10,747 nucleotides of DNA from NCBI GenBank assembly GCA_031289895.1, contig JAITOP010000117.1, positions 1 to 10,747 of the forward strand, given 5' to 3'. The position numbers were made by a program, and so were the translations under genes. Under the pieces are notes generated by a model that saw only the letters and a list, made by a program, of their open reading frames with translations, had not been told where the DNA came from and did not search any database. This DNA is from Prevotellaceae bacterium. Lineage in GTDB: Bacteria; Bacteroidota; Bacteroidia; Bacteroidales; UBA932. Shown in pieces: positions 1 through 5,977 of the stretch; the first letter of the stretch is position 1, and every line of letters begins with the position of its first letter.

Positions 1-21
1 AAAAAATATTACTTTTATGCT

Positions 22-1023
22 ATGAAAAGGTTAATAACATTATTTGCAATATTTTTGCTGCACTTGCAATTGTTTGCTCAAAACTACAAATCCGACATTC
101 TCGGCGGGCGATTTGAGCAGACCACAATCGTTATGCCCAAAGATTATGAAGGCGATGTGGTTTGTACCGTTGTAAGGTTAAAGGCAAACAAGCCTGCAAA
201 CAAAGCGGTGCTTTATATTCACGGTTTTAACGATTATTTTTTTCAGAGCGAAATGGCACAACAATTTGTACGCAACGGATATAATTTTTATGCAGTCGAT
301 TTGCGAAAATACGGACGCTCGCTGCTGCCTCATCAAAAACCGTGTAATGCGCGAAAAATAAGAGAATATTACGCCGATATCGATACGGCAATATCAATAA
401 TATTAAACGAAAAAAATAATTTTATTCTTCTTTGCGGACATTCCACCGGCGGGCTAATCGCAAGCCTCTACGCCAACGATGGCAAAAAACGCAAAGCAAT
501 AAATGCAATATGGCTCAACAGTCCGTTTTTTGATATGAACTTAAACGTTGTGCTAAAACGACTTGGCTTGCCTTTGGTTGTGGGAATAGGACGAATGAAT
601 CCGAACATAGCAATACCAATAAGCAGTTCAACATTTTACGGCGAAAGTCTGCATATCGACTATCGCGGCGAATGGAATTACAATCTGAAATGGAAATCGC
701 TGAAATCGCCGAAAATGAATTCGGGATGGATACGTGCAATATACCACGCTCAGCATAAATTGCGTAAAGGGCTTAAAATCAACTGCCCCGTTTTGGTTAT
801 GCATTCCGACAAATCGCTGAGCGGAAGCAAGTGGAGCAATTATTTTCGCCGCGCCGACATTGTTTTAAATACCGCCGATATTAAAAAATATGCAGCAAAA
901 CTCGGCGCAAACGTAACCGTGCAGTCTATCGAAGGCGGAAAACATGATTTGATTTTATCGGAAAAAGATGCCCGCGAAAAAGTTTACAACAACCTTTTTC
1001 GTTGGCTGAAAAATTTAATTTAA
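22..1023 (+). CDS. Exported alpha/beta hydrolase (serine lipase/esterase-like, Hydrolase_4 type)
   Basis: A 333-residue protein with an N-terminal signal peptide (about residues 1-20, hydrophobic core LFAIFLLHLQ, ending FAQ), so it should act in the periplasm or outside the cell. The alpha/beta-hydrolase landmarks are in order: an HGF oxyanion-hole strand near 67-69 (YIHGFNDYF), AVDLRKYGRS at 91-100, the nucleophile elbow GHSTGG at 139-144 (Ser141), a candidate acid Asp263 in VMHSDKS, and a catalytic His308 in GGKHDLIL. This pattern fits the serine-aminopeptidase/monoacylglycerol-lipase branch (Hydrolase_4). The natural substrate cannot be read from sequence; an ester or acylglycerol is most likely. 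The first ATG of the frame is used because the signal peptide starts there. The lipase-like lipoprotein gene follows after 12 bases, so the two are probably co-transcribed. The promoter would lie upstream of the window. Confidence 0.88.
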   Translation: MKRLITLFAIFLLHLQLFAQNYKSDILGGRFEQTTIVMPKDYEGDVVCTVVRLKANKPANKAVLYIHGFNDYFFQSEMAQQFVRNGYNFYAVDLRKYGRSLLPHQKPCNARKIREYYADIDTAISIILNEKNNFILLCGHSTGGLIASLYANDGKKRKAINAIWLNSPFFDMNLNVVLKRLGLPLVVGIGRMNPNIAIPISSSTFYGESLHIDYRGEWNYNLKWKSLKSPKMNSGWIRAIYHAQHKLRKGLKINCPVLVMHSDKSLSGSKWSNYFRRADIVLNTADIKKYAAKLGANVTVQSIEGGKHDLILSEKDAREKVYNNLFRWLKNLI

Positions 1024-1035
1024 AAATTTAGTTTT

Positions 1036-1746
1036 ATGAAATTAAGAATATACATATATCTATTAGCAATTGTAACAGTGGTTTGCATATCGTGCGATTC
1101 TCAAAAAAAAGCAAAACCCGATGTTTATGATTTGGCAAAACTTTCGTCTCACATATACGACCCCGACAAACACGAGGATTTTTCAAAAAATTTAACGCTC
1201 GAAGATTTTTCGGAAAGCACGCTGGGTGTTACCGCATCTACTTATGGGAATGAATATTACAAAGTTATAGTTTTTCGCGGCACAAATAATTTTTTTGATG
1301 GCGTTGCCGATGTAGGCTTGGTTTTATCGCATCTTTTCGACAACGATTCTGACGATGACAATCCGCTGAATGTGATAACCGACATAAGTTCAGCATTTTT
1401 AACCAACAAAGTAAATCAAACAATAAGTTATTACAAACTCGCAAAAATCGGCGAAACGCGCACTGTGATTATAACAGGACATTCGCTCGGCGGCTTTCTC
1501 GCTCAGATTGCAGGTTACATTTCGGGCGACGAAACTCACACCTTCAACGCTCCCGGCGCATATCAATACATAACGGAAAAAAACATAGATTCGGCTAAAA
1601 ATGTGAATATTACAAATCATCTTTCGCAAGATATTGTTTCAAAATTCGGGCAACACGCAGGCAAAAAAATAATTTACGAACACGCCAGCCACTCAATTGA
1701 CGAATTTTGCGAATTTTTGAAAAAAGAGTATGAAGGGAAGTTATAA
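1036..1746 (+). CDS. Class 3 lipase-like lipoprotein
   Basis: A 236-residue protein with a lipoprotein signal peptide: hydrophobic residues 5-18 and the lipobox VCISC with Cys20, so it is expected to be lipid-anchored. The body resembles the class 3 (fungal-type) lipase fold: VFRGTNN at 79-85 supplies the strand and oxyanion region, GHSLGG at 148-153 gives nucleophile Ser150, THTFNAPGA at 167-175 is the typical following strand, Asp199 lies in NHLSQDIVSKFG, and His219 in ASHSIDEF is the likely catalytic histidine. An acidic stretch (DNDSDDDN, 102-109) sits where a lid or loop would be. It lies 12 bases after the alpha/beta hydrolase gene, making a two-gene operon of exported lipolytic-type enzymes. 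Substrate unknown. The 3' end runs directly into a TTATAAAG tandem array that begins at its last codon. Confidence 0.82.
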   Translation: MKLRIYIYLLAIVTVVCISCDSQKKAKPDVYDLAKLSSHIYDPDKHEDFSKNLTLEDFSESTLGVTASTYGNEYYKVIVFRGTNNFFDGVADVGLVLSHLFDNDSDDDNPLNVITDISSAFLTNKVNQTISYYKLAKIGETRTVIITGHSLGGFLAQIAGYISGDETHTFNAPGAYQYITEKNIDSAKNVNITNHLSQDIVSKFGQHAGKKIIYEHASHSIDEFCEFLKKEYEGKL

Positions 1747-1853
1747 AGTTATAAAGTTATAAAGGTTAAAGGTTAAAGTTATAAAGGTTAAAGTTATAAA
1801 GTTATAAAGGTTAAAGTTATAAAGGTTAAAGGTTATAAAGTTTGTAAAGATTT
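1740..1853 (+). repeat. TTATAAAG / GTTAAAG short tandem array
   Basis: About fourteen consecutive units of 6-9 bases, alternating TTATAAAG(G) and TTAAAG(G), start on the final Leu codon of the lipase gene and run to about 1853, the last unit being degenerate (TTTGTAAAG). The mixed order of the two unit types suggests slippage and unequal recombination. The array occupies the convergent 3'-3' gap between the lipase and the small minus-strand gene. No classical terminator hairpin is evident in this gap. Confidence 0.85.
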
Positions 1854-1908
1854 TCAAATCAACAAATCAACAAATCAGCAACTCAACAAATCAACAACTC
1901 AACAAAGC
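1854..1908 (+). repeat. CAACAAAT/CAACAACT simple repeat tract (first of several)
   Basis: Repeated 7-8 base units (tCAACAAAT, CAACTCAA, CAACAAAG) directly follow the TTATAAAG array and end twelve bases before the stop codon of the minus-strand small gene. The same unit family, in the same orientation, recurs at 2662-2694 and 4226-4356. Confidence 0.8.
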
Positions 1909-1919
1909 AATTTTCTTGA

Positions 1920-2123
1920 TTAGCGAATGTTTTTTACTCTAAAATCAGCAGCCTTTTTGCTGATTTCTTCGATACTCATATCTTCAAACAAATTTTCCTG
2001 CCATTTGGTATAGTCAAACGGTTCTTTTTGTATAAGCATAATAAAACGTTCAGCCTCTACAAGCCCCAAATTTTTAAGTAAAATTTGCATTCCTTCATTT
2101 CTTATAATTGTATCTGTTTTCAT
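1920..2123 (-). CDS. Small putative antitoxin paired with the PIN protein
   Basis: A 67-residue, charged protein without signal peptide or membrane segment, starting MKTDTIIRNEGMQILLKNLG and carrying the stretch EPFDYTKWQENLFEDMS at 34-50. From memory, proteins of this kind are found next to PIN-domain proteins in Bacteroidota and other phyla, usually as hypothetical proteins. I infer an antitoxin role from the size and the neighbour, not from a recognised DNA-binding motif. Its ATG overlaps the stop of the PIN gene by four bases (ATGA at 2120-2123), which implies translational coupling from the promoter at 2586-2616. The order is toxin first, antitoxin second. It could instead be an accessory protein of unknown role. 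Confidence 0.7.
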   Translation of the reverse strand: MKTDTIIRNEGMQILLKNLGLVEAERFIMLIQKEPFDYTKWQENLFEDMSIEEISKKAADFRVKNIR

Positions 2124-2563
2124 ATTTTATTTACTCCCAATAGTTTAATAAAATCTAACGGATTGATAATTTTTATTTCATCAAAATTACGACTAAGTAA
2201 TTTTTTATCTGTTGTTAAAAAATAATCGCATTTTGCATAGATAGCCGATGCAATATGCAAAGCATCTTTATTTTTAATTCCCTTTTGTATTATTTTTTTT
2301 CCAAGTTCTACAATTTCGTCGGATGCATCTATATCCAACACAGCAATATCACGCCACATCGCAATAGCATTGAGGCGATTTTCATAAGGATTAAACGAAT
2401 TTTCATAATCCAACATATAAGACCACACTAATTCAAATGTTCCTTGCAATATCTTTTGTTGAATAAACAATTTTGCTTCTGTTTCCAAATATATAACCAA
2501 ATATGATTGGTCGTCATAAGGACGATTAAAACAACAATTATCTAAATACAGTCTAAATTTCAT
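2120..2563 (-). CDS. PIN-domain protein, VapC-like ribonuclease toxin
   Basis: A 147-residue single PIN domain. The N-terminal strand RLYLDNCCFNRP carries Asp8, the first metal-binding acid. An acidic middle segment (DYENSF, 52-57) may provide the Glu. KNKDALHIASAI at 97-108 gives Asp100, and CDYFLTTDKKLL at 112-123 gives Asp113 and Asp119. This acid set is the standard Mg-dependent PIN nuclease site, so RNA cleavage is the expected activity. Length is normal for a VapC-type toxin. It is the first gene of a two-gene minus-strand operon with a strong promoter about 25-50 bases upstream, and its stop overlaps the start of the 67-residue gene. A toxin-antitoxin role is inferred; the cleaved RNA cannot be predicted. 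Confidence 0.85.
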   Translation of the reverse strand: MKFRLYLDNCCFNRPYDDQSYLVIYLETEAKLFIQQKILQGTFELVWSYMLDYENSFNPYENRLNAIAMWRDIAVLDIDASDEIVELGKKIIQKGIKNKDALHIASAIYAKCDYFLTTDKKLLSRNFDEIKIINPLDFIKLLGVNKI

Positions 2564-2585
2564 AATGATACAAAAAATAATTAAA

Positions 2586-2616
2586 CAAAGATAATATTTT
2601 ATTGCAATAAGTCAAA
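2586..2616 (-). promoter_or_regulatory. Bacteroidota-type promoter of the PIN/antitoxin operon
   Basis: Read on the minus strand: TTTG (2613-2616), 19 bases, then TATCTTTG (2586-2593), an exact match to TTTG-N(19-21)-TAnnTTTG. Transcription would start near 2579, leaving a leader of about 15 bases before the PIN ATG at 2563. This is one of the best promoters in the window. Confidence 0.75.
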
Positions 2617-2661
2617 ATAGTAACAAATATATTTTCGTAATAATTTCTAATCGTAATTAAA

Positions 2662-2694
2662 TTCAACAAATCAACAAATCAACAAATCAACAAA
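2662..2694 (+). repeat. CAACAAAT simple repeat tract (second)
   Basis: Four consecutive tCAACAAA units (ATTCAACAAATCAACAAATC and on) in the divergent gap between the PIN operon and the sigma factor gene, in the same orientation as the tracts at 1854 and 4226. Its position upstream of the sigma gene could affect promoter geometry if copy number varies. Confidence 0.8.
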
Positions 2695-2751
2695 AAACAT
2701 TTTTTAAAAAAGATGTGATTTTTTTGTACCTTGTGCGAATAATTTAGAAAA

Positions 2752-3273
2752 ATGCAAAAGATGGTTTCGACAGAAAAATCAAATATGTTTGTTGATGTTA
2801 TTCAGGCTCACAAAGGAATTATTTACAAAATTGTAAATTCGTATTGCGCTGATACCGAAGACAGAAAAGACCTTACACAGGAAATTATTTTGCAATTGTG
2901 GAAGTCGGTTGACAATTATATTGAACTTTATAAATATTCGACATGGATTTACAGAATTGCGCTGAATGTGGCAATTTCGTTCTATCGCAAACAAAACAGC
3001 CGAAAACGAATTTCAAACACTTTTACCGATAACATTATTAATATCTCGGACACGAATATTACCGACGAAACCGACGAAAATATTATTCTGCTGCAACAAT
3101 TTATCTCTCAACTTAAAGATTTGGATAAAGCATTGATGTTTCTGTATCTCGAAGAAAAAAGCTATAAGGAAATCGCTGATATTATTGGCATTTCCGAAAC
3201 CAATGTGGCTACCAAAATAGGCAGAATTAAAAAAATACTTAAACAAAAATTTTTAACCAATAAAACTAAATAA
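2752..3273 (+). CDS. ECF-type RNA polymerase sigma factor
   Basis: A 173-residue sigma-70 family factor of the ECF group, holding only regions 2 and 4. Region 2 spans about 16-80: DRKDLTQEIILQLWKSV at 38-53 is the core-binding and -10 recognition helix, followed by TWIYRIALNVAISFYRK at 64-80. Region 4 spans about 115-168 with the helix-turn-helix EKSYKEIADIIGISETNVAT (135-154) and a basic C-terminal recognition helix. The linker at 90-112 is acidic and Asn/Asp-rich. The first ATG is used; Met4 and Met12 are alternatives. It is followed after one base by a membrane protein gene, the usual place for an anti-sigma factor. A degraded -7-like TACCTTGTG lies at 2727-2735, so autoregulation from a non-housekeeping promoter is possible. 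The target regulon cannot be seen. Confidence 0.92.
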   Translation: MQKMVSTEKSNMFVDVIQAHKGIIYKIVNSYCADTEDRKDLTQEIILQLWKSVDNYIELYKYSTWIYRIALNVAISFYRKQNSRKRISNTFTDNIINISDTNITDETDENIILLQQFISQLKDLDKALMFLYLEEKSYKEIADIIGISETNVATKIGRIKKILKQKFLTNKTK

Positions 3274-3274
3274 A

Positions 3275-3946
3275 ATGGAAGATATAGAAATTATTAATTT
3301 GTGGAAAAAACAAAATGAAAAGATAGACAAATCGTTGTATATCAACAAAAAACTGTTGGCAGATGCAATAAATCGGAAAGCGCAAAAGGCTTTGGTCAGT
3401 TTCAGGCGACTAACAACAACGGGAATTATTTCGTTTGTAATTTATTTGTTTGTGTTGATTTTTTTGTTGTATTATGCTGTTTTGCATTATTCGTCAGCCG
3501 CCAACTATTTTATTGTTTCCATCTCCGCCATCATTTTGATTAATATAAAAGGTTTTACGGATTATATACGCCATTTGTTTTTGATAAATAATATCGACTT
3601 TGATGGCAATATAACACAAATTCAACAGCGATTAAACAAGTTACAACTGTCGGTTATTTCTCATGCACGAATTATGGTGTTGCAATGCCCGTTTTGGACT
3701 ACAATTTATTTGAGCGATGCATGGTTTCCGCAAACAGTAGGATTGGCATATATTATTTTTCAAATTGCGTTCACCTTATCGTTCACTTATTTAGCGTATT
3801 GGCTTTACAAAAATCATAAAATCGGGAATTTAGATAAAAAATGGTTTAGAGTTATGATATCCGGTTCGGGCGGCGCATCAATAAAAAGAGCAATGGATTT
3901 TTACACTGAAATAGAAATATTTATGGATGGAGAAAATGATTTTTGA
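3275..3946 (+). CDS. Four-helix-like membrane protein, candidate regulator of the ECF sigma factor
   Basis: A 223-residue protein with a cytoplasmic-looking N-terminus (MEDIEIINLWKKQNEKIDKS, then a basic helix to 46), a clear membrane segment at 48-70, a second at about 78-94, a connecting segment 95-130 rich in QIQQRLNKLQ (possible helix), then weaker hydrophobic stretches at 131-148 and a strong one at 153-178. The C-terminal 45 residues are soluble. From memory, similar proteins follow ECF sigma genes in many Bacteroidota, and the start one base after the sigma stop implies coupled expression. An anti-sigma role is therefore a fair inference, but no zinc-binding ZAS motif (HxxxCxxC) is present, so this would not be a classical zinc-type anti-sigma factor. 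Confidence 0.75.
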   Translation: MEDIEIINLWKKQNEKIDKSLYINKKLLADAINRKAQKALVSFRRLTTTGIISFVIYLFVLIFLLYYAVLHYSSAANYFIVSISAIILINIKGFTDYIRHLFLINNIDFDGNITQIQQRLNKLQLSVISHARIMVLQCPFWTTIYLSDAWFPQTVGLAYIIFQIAFTLSFTYLAYWLYKNHKIGNLDKKWFRVMISGSGGASIKRAMDFYTEIEIFMDGENDF

Positions 3947-3951
3947 TGATT

Positions 3952-4096
3952 TATTAAGCAATGAATAATAAATAAGATATAAATGTCTCCGGATTGCTTC
4001 GTTCCTCGCAATGACGTGAAATCCAAGCGTTATTGCGAGGAACAAAGCAATCCGGAAATTAAAAACATTACAAGTTATTTATTTTTTGTGCCTAAA
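3952..4096. repeat. Hairpin-bearing interspersed repeat, copy 1 (about 145 bp)
   Basis: The core is an imperfect inverted repeat, 3989-4016 against 4028-4055, around the sequence GGATTGCTTCGTTCCTCGCA. The right arm carries two changes relative to a perfect palindrome. Homology to copy 2 at 9550-9691 extends well beyond the hairpin: about 37 bases to the left and 41 to the right are shared, with roughly ten substitutions and a three-base indel overall. The unit is therefore larger than a REP-like palindrome and looks like a non-autonomous mobile element. It begins six bases after the stop of the membrane protein gene. No target-site duplication is obvious. Confidence 0.85.
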
Positions 4097-4167
4097 AATT
4101 CGATTTGTCAAATTGAACTTGCGTCAAATGAAAACGAAAAAATAATATCATACTTGTAAATTATTAT

Positions 4168-4181
4168 TAATTACGTAATTA
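4168..4181. other. 14-bp perfect palindrome TAATTACGTAATTA
   Basis: A perfect 14-base dyad in an AT-rich gap, 13 bases upstream of the terminator stem. It could be a protein-binding site, but no promoter or regulator partner is evident. A weaker dyad (TTCGATTTGTCAAATTGAA, 4099-4117) lies just after repeat copy 1. Low-complexity AT sequence makes chance likely. Confidence 0.35.
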
Positions 4182-4193
4182 TTGTGTCTTTAA

Positions 4194-4216
4194 CCGCAAA
4201 ATTGCGGAGATTTTTT
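4194..4216 (+). terminator. Rho-independent terminator, rightward
   Basis: Stem CCGCAA (4194-4199) / TTGCGG (4202-4207) with an AA loop, then AGA and six T. The T-run follows only on the plus strand, so it would end rightward transcription from the sigma/membrane protein operon about 250 bases upstream and keep it out of the convergent ispE gene. Confidence 0.65.
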
Positions 4217-4225
4217 CAGTTAAAT

Positions 4226-4356
4226 AACTCAACAAATTAACAATTCAACAAATAAACAATTCAACAATTCAACAAATAAACAAATAAACAATTCAACAAA
4301 TAAACAAATAAACAAATAAACAAATAAACAATCAACAAATCAACAACTCAACAAAA
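4226..4356 (+). repeat. AACAAATA / CAACAATT repeat tract, G-free strand
   Basis: Some sixteen units of 7-8 bases (AACAAAT, AACAATTC, CAACTC variants). The plus strand from 4220 to 4365 contains no G at all. The right end of the tract overlaps the last codons and stop of ispE on the minus strand, so part of the array is coding. It belongs to the same family as 1854-1908 and 2662-2694 and has the same orientation. Confidence 0.9.
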
Positions 4357-5144
4357 TATTCTTTCGCAAAATCGTTTGTATCAATGCTATCCGCAAAAAT
4401 TCCATATACGCTTGAACCTGTTCCCGACATTGATGCGTAAATTGCACCTTTTTGGTAAAGAGTTTCTTTTATTTGTTGTATTTCAGGAAATTGCAAAAAA
4501 ACAGTCGTCTCAAAATCATTTTTCAAAAAATATTTCCATTCTTCAATCGGTTTCGATACAATATCGGCAATGCGCAATGTTGGTTTTTTGGGCGTTACAT
4601 TTGCATAAGCCTGAGCCGTACTAACAAATATATCGGGCTTTACCACAACAAGATAATATCCGTTTAAGTTGATATTAATGTCGTTCATAATTTCACCTTT
4701 TCCGCTTGCCGCTTGCGGTTTGTTTTTTATAAAAAAAGCGCAGTCGCTGCCGATTTGCGCGGCATATAACATCAGTTTTTCATCGTCAATATTCAGCGAA
4801 AACATTTTATTCAACATCATCAAAACGTTTGCAGCATCGGCAGAACCGCCGCCCAAACCGGCTCCGAACGGAATTTTTTTGTACAGAAAAATATTAACTT
4901 CGGGAATAGAAAAATGTTTTTTCATAAGACACAACGATTTCATACAAAGATTATTATATGTATCGTCATTTATAATAATGCCCGAATTGAAAAGCGCAGA
5001 CGTATTGTTGTGCGATTCTTCAATTTCGAGAATATCGCACAGCGGTATTGGATAAAAAACGGTTTCGATATTATGAAAACCATCGCAACGTTTTTCGATA
5101 ACATCAAGCCCTAAATTTATTTTTGCATTTGGAAAAACAATCAT
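4332..5144 (-). CDS. ispE: 4-diphosphocytidyl-2-C-methyl-D-erythritol kinase
   Basis: IspE phosphorylates the 2-hydroxyl of CDP-methylerythritol with ATP, the fourth step of the MEP (non-mevalonate) isoprenoid pathway, in the cytoplasm. The 270-residue product has all GHMP-kinase landmarks: the N-terminal NAKINLGL with Lys8, the glycine-rich ATP loop PFGAGLGGGSADAA at 92-105, the catalytic Asp134 in IGSDCAFFIK, and the third motif SMSGTGSSVYGIF at 238-250. Length is normal. The start MIVFPNAKINLGL is the usual one for this family. No other MEP gene is adjacent; it stands alone in convergent orientation to the sigma operon. The last roughly eight codons (FVELLIC and stop) are written by a CAACAAAT repeat tract, so the native C-terminus was probably replaced after the conserved fold ends. 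Confidence 0.96.
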   Translation of the reverse strand: MIVFPNAKINLGLDVIEKRCDGFHNIETVFYPIPLCDILEIEESHNNTSALFNSGIIINDDTYNNLCMKSLCLMKKHFSIPEVNIFLYKKIPFGAGLGGGSADAANVLMMLNKMFSLNIDDEKLMLYAAQIGSDCAFFIKNKPQAASGKGEIMNDININLNGYYLVVVKPDIFVSTAQAYANVTPKKPTLRIADIVSKPIEEWKYFLKNDFETTVFLQFPEIQQIKETLYQKGAIYASMSGTGSSVYGIFADSIDTNDFAKEYFVELLIC

Positions 5145-5160
5145 AAAACAAAATTATTTG

Positions 5161-5168
5161 CAAAGATG
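5161..5168 (-). promoter_or_regulatory. Possible -7 box for ispE (CATCTTTG on minus strand)
   Basis: CAAAGATG on the plus strand reads CATCTTTG on the minus strand, one base from TATCTTTG, 16 bases upstream of the ispE ATG. No TTTG is found at the proper -33 distance, so this is a half-supported promoter. The same block, CAAAGATGTGAAAAAAA, recurs at 5872. Confidence 0.4.
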
Positions 5169-5186
5169 TGAAAAAAAATAAGATTT

Positions 5187-5219
5187 TTTGTTATTGTATT
5201 ATTTTTTTTTGTAATTTTG
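5187..5219 (+). promoter_or_regulatory. Bacteroidota-type promoter for the small lipoprotein gene
   Basis: TTTG at 5187-5190, 21 bases, TAATTTTG at 5212-5219. Transcription would start near 5226, giving a leader of about 120 bases before the ATG at 5348. The leader holds a nine-codon reading frame with stop (5284-5310) that I do not consider a gene. Confidence 0.65.
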
Positions 5220-5347
5220 CAATCGAAATATATAAATGTTGTGATTTATTGTATAATTAAAAACAAGCGATTTTGCTATAAACATGAAGATAATCAATTT
5301 AATAAACTGACAGAAACAAACAAAACATAATCATAAAATAGAAAGAT

Positions 5348-5734
5348 ATGAAAAACAAATTCAAAACATTATTGTTTGCAGTATTGGCAAGCATGGTATT
5401 TATCGGATGCGGCGGCGGAGGTAATTTATCTCCAAAAGAAGTTGCAGAAAAAGCACTTAGTGCATCCAAAAATTTTGATTACAAAACGTTGAAAAAATAC
5501 GTTGAAAAATCACAAATCCCGAAGATTGAAGAAGCGGAAAAACGTAACGAATCGCCTGAGGATAAAGAATTACGTGAAAAGGCAACATTTGAAGTCATTT
5601 CAGAAACAATTTCGGATGATGGAAATTCGGCAACCGTTAATGTTAAAATTACCGTAGATGGTGATTCTTTTGAAAATGACCTTAACTTGGTTAAAGAAGA
5701 CGGGCAATGGAAAGTATCAGATAGAATATTCTAA
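5348..5734 (+). CDS. Small DUF4878-like lipoprotein
   Basis: A 128-residue lipoprotein: signal peptide 1-20, lipobox FIGC with Cys21 followed by a GGGG spacer, then a mature domain beginning SPKEVAEKALSASKNFDYKT. The pattern (a helix with SPKEVAEKAL and a DYKTLKKYV helix, then beta strands FEVISETIS and SATVNVKITV, ending DGQWKVSD) matches the DUF4878/NTF2-like fold found in many Bacteroidota and Firmicutes lipoproteins. Function unknown; it is probably anchored on the periplasmic side of a membrane. It is a single-gene transcript with its own promoter (5187-5219) and terminator (5785-5822). Lys/Glu-rich composition is normal for the family. Start chosen at the signal peptide. Confidence 0.82.
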   Translation: MKNKFKTLLFAVLASMVFIGCGGGGNLSPKEVAEKALSASKNFDYKTLKKYVEKSQIPKIEEAEKRNESPEDKELREKATFEVISETISDDGNSATVNVKITVDGDSFENDLNLVKEDGQWKVSDRIF

Positions 5735-5784
5735 ATTTTAAATTCCAAATGTTGAAATACTGATATTTTGACAAATACAAAAAG

Positions 5785-5822
5785 AAAACGATGAAGAAAA
5801 ATCTTTGTCGTTTTTTTGTTTT
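5785..5822 (+). terminator. Rho-independent terminator after the small lipoprotein gene
   Basis: AAAACGA (5785-5791) pairs with TCGTTTT (5808-5814), and AGATTTTT-type inner pairing (AGA/TCT around 5795-5804) extends the hairpin; a T-rich tail follows to about 5822. Its distal arm and tail are part of the 70-base direct repeat shared with 7023-7092. Confidence 0.65.
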
Positions 5823-5878
5823 TTAAATACGGTTAATATTCTTATTTATAAAAGTTTGGGTTAATTGTTTTCAAAGAT
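5808..5878 (+). repeat. 71-bp direct repeat, copy A
   Basis: From TCGTTTTTTT through AAATACGGTTAATATTCTTA to TCAAAGAT, this sequence is repeated at 7023-7092 with only two substitutions and one T of length difference. Both copies start inside the distal arm of a terminator, although the terminators have different stems, and both end on CAAAGAT, which resembles a leftward -7 box. The copies bracket 5879-7022. Confidence 0.9.
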
Positions 5879-5923
5879 GTGAAAAAAAAATAAAGTATAA
5901 GGTTTTTATTAGAATAATTTTTG

Positions 5924-5931
5924 TAATTTTG
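5924..5931 (+). promoter_or_regulatory. -7 box upstream of the structured RNA candidate
   Basis: TAATTTTG matches TAnnTTTG exactly and sits in TTTTTGTAATTTTG, the same setting as the promoter at 5212. The -33 element is poor (GGTTTTT near 5901 instead of TTTG). A start near 5938 would place the beginning of the transcript about 40 bases before the outermost helix. Confidence 0.5.
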
Positions 5932-5977
5932 TGCAGAAATGTATAATATTGTGTGCCTATGGTATAAAAAAGCAAAC

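Noticed and set aside
515..739. Minus-strand frame inside the first hydrolase, and a similar one at 1399-1629 in the lipase
   Set aside because: Antisense to genes with clear catalytic motifs and signal peptides.
1854..4356. CAACAAAT arrays considered as CRISPR repeats
   Set aside because: Units of 7-8 bases without unique spacers and no cas genes nearby.
4376..5114. Several plus-strand frames opposite ispE
   Set aside because: They are antisense to a well-supported kinase gene and have low-complexity Phe/Ile/Lys-rich composition.
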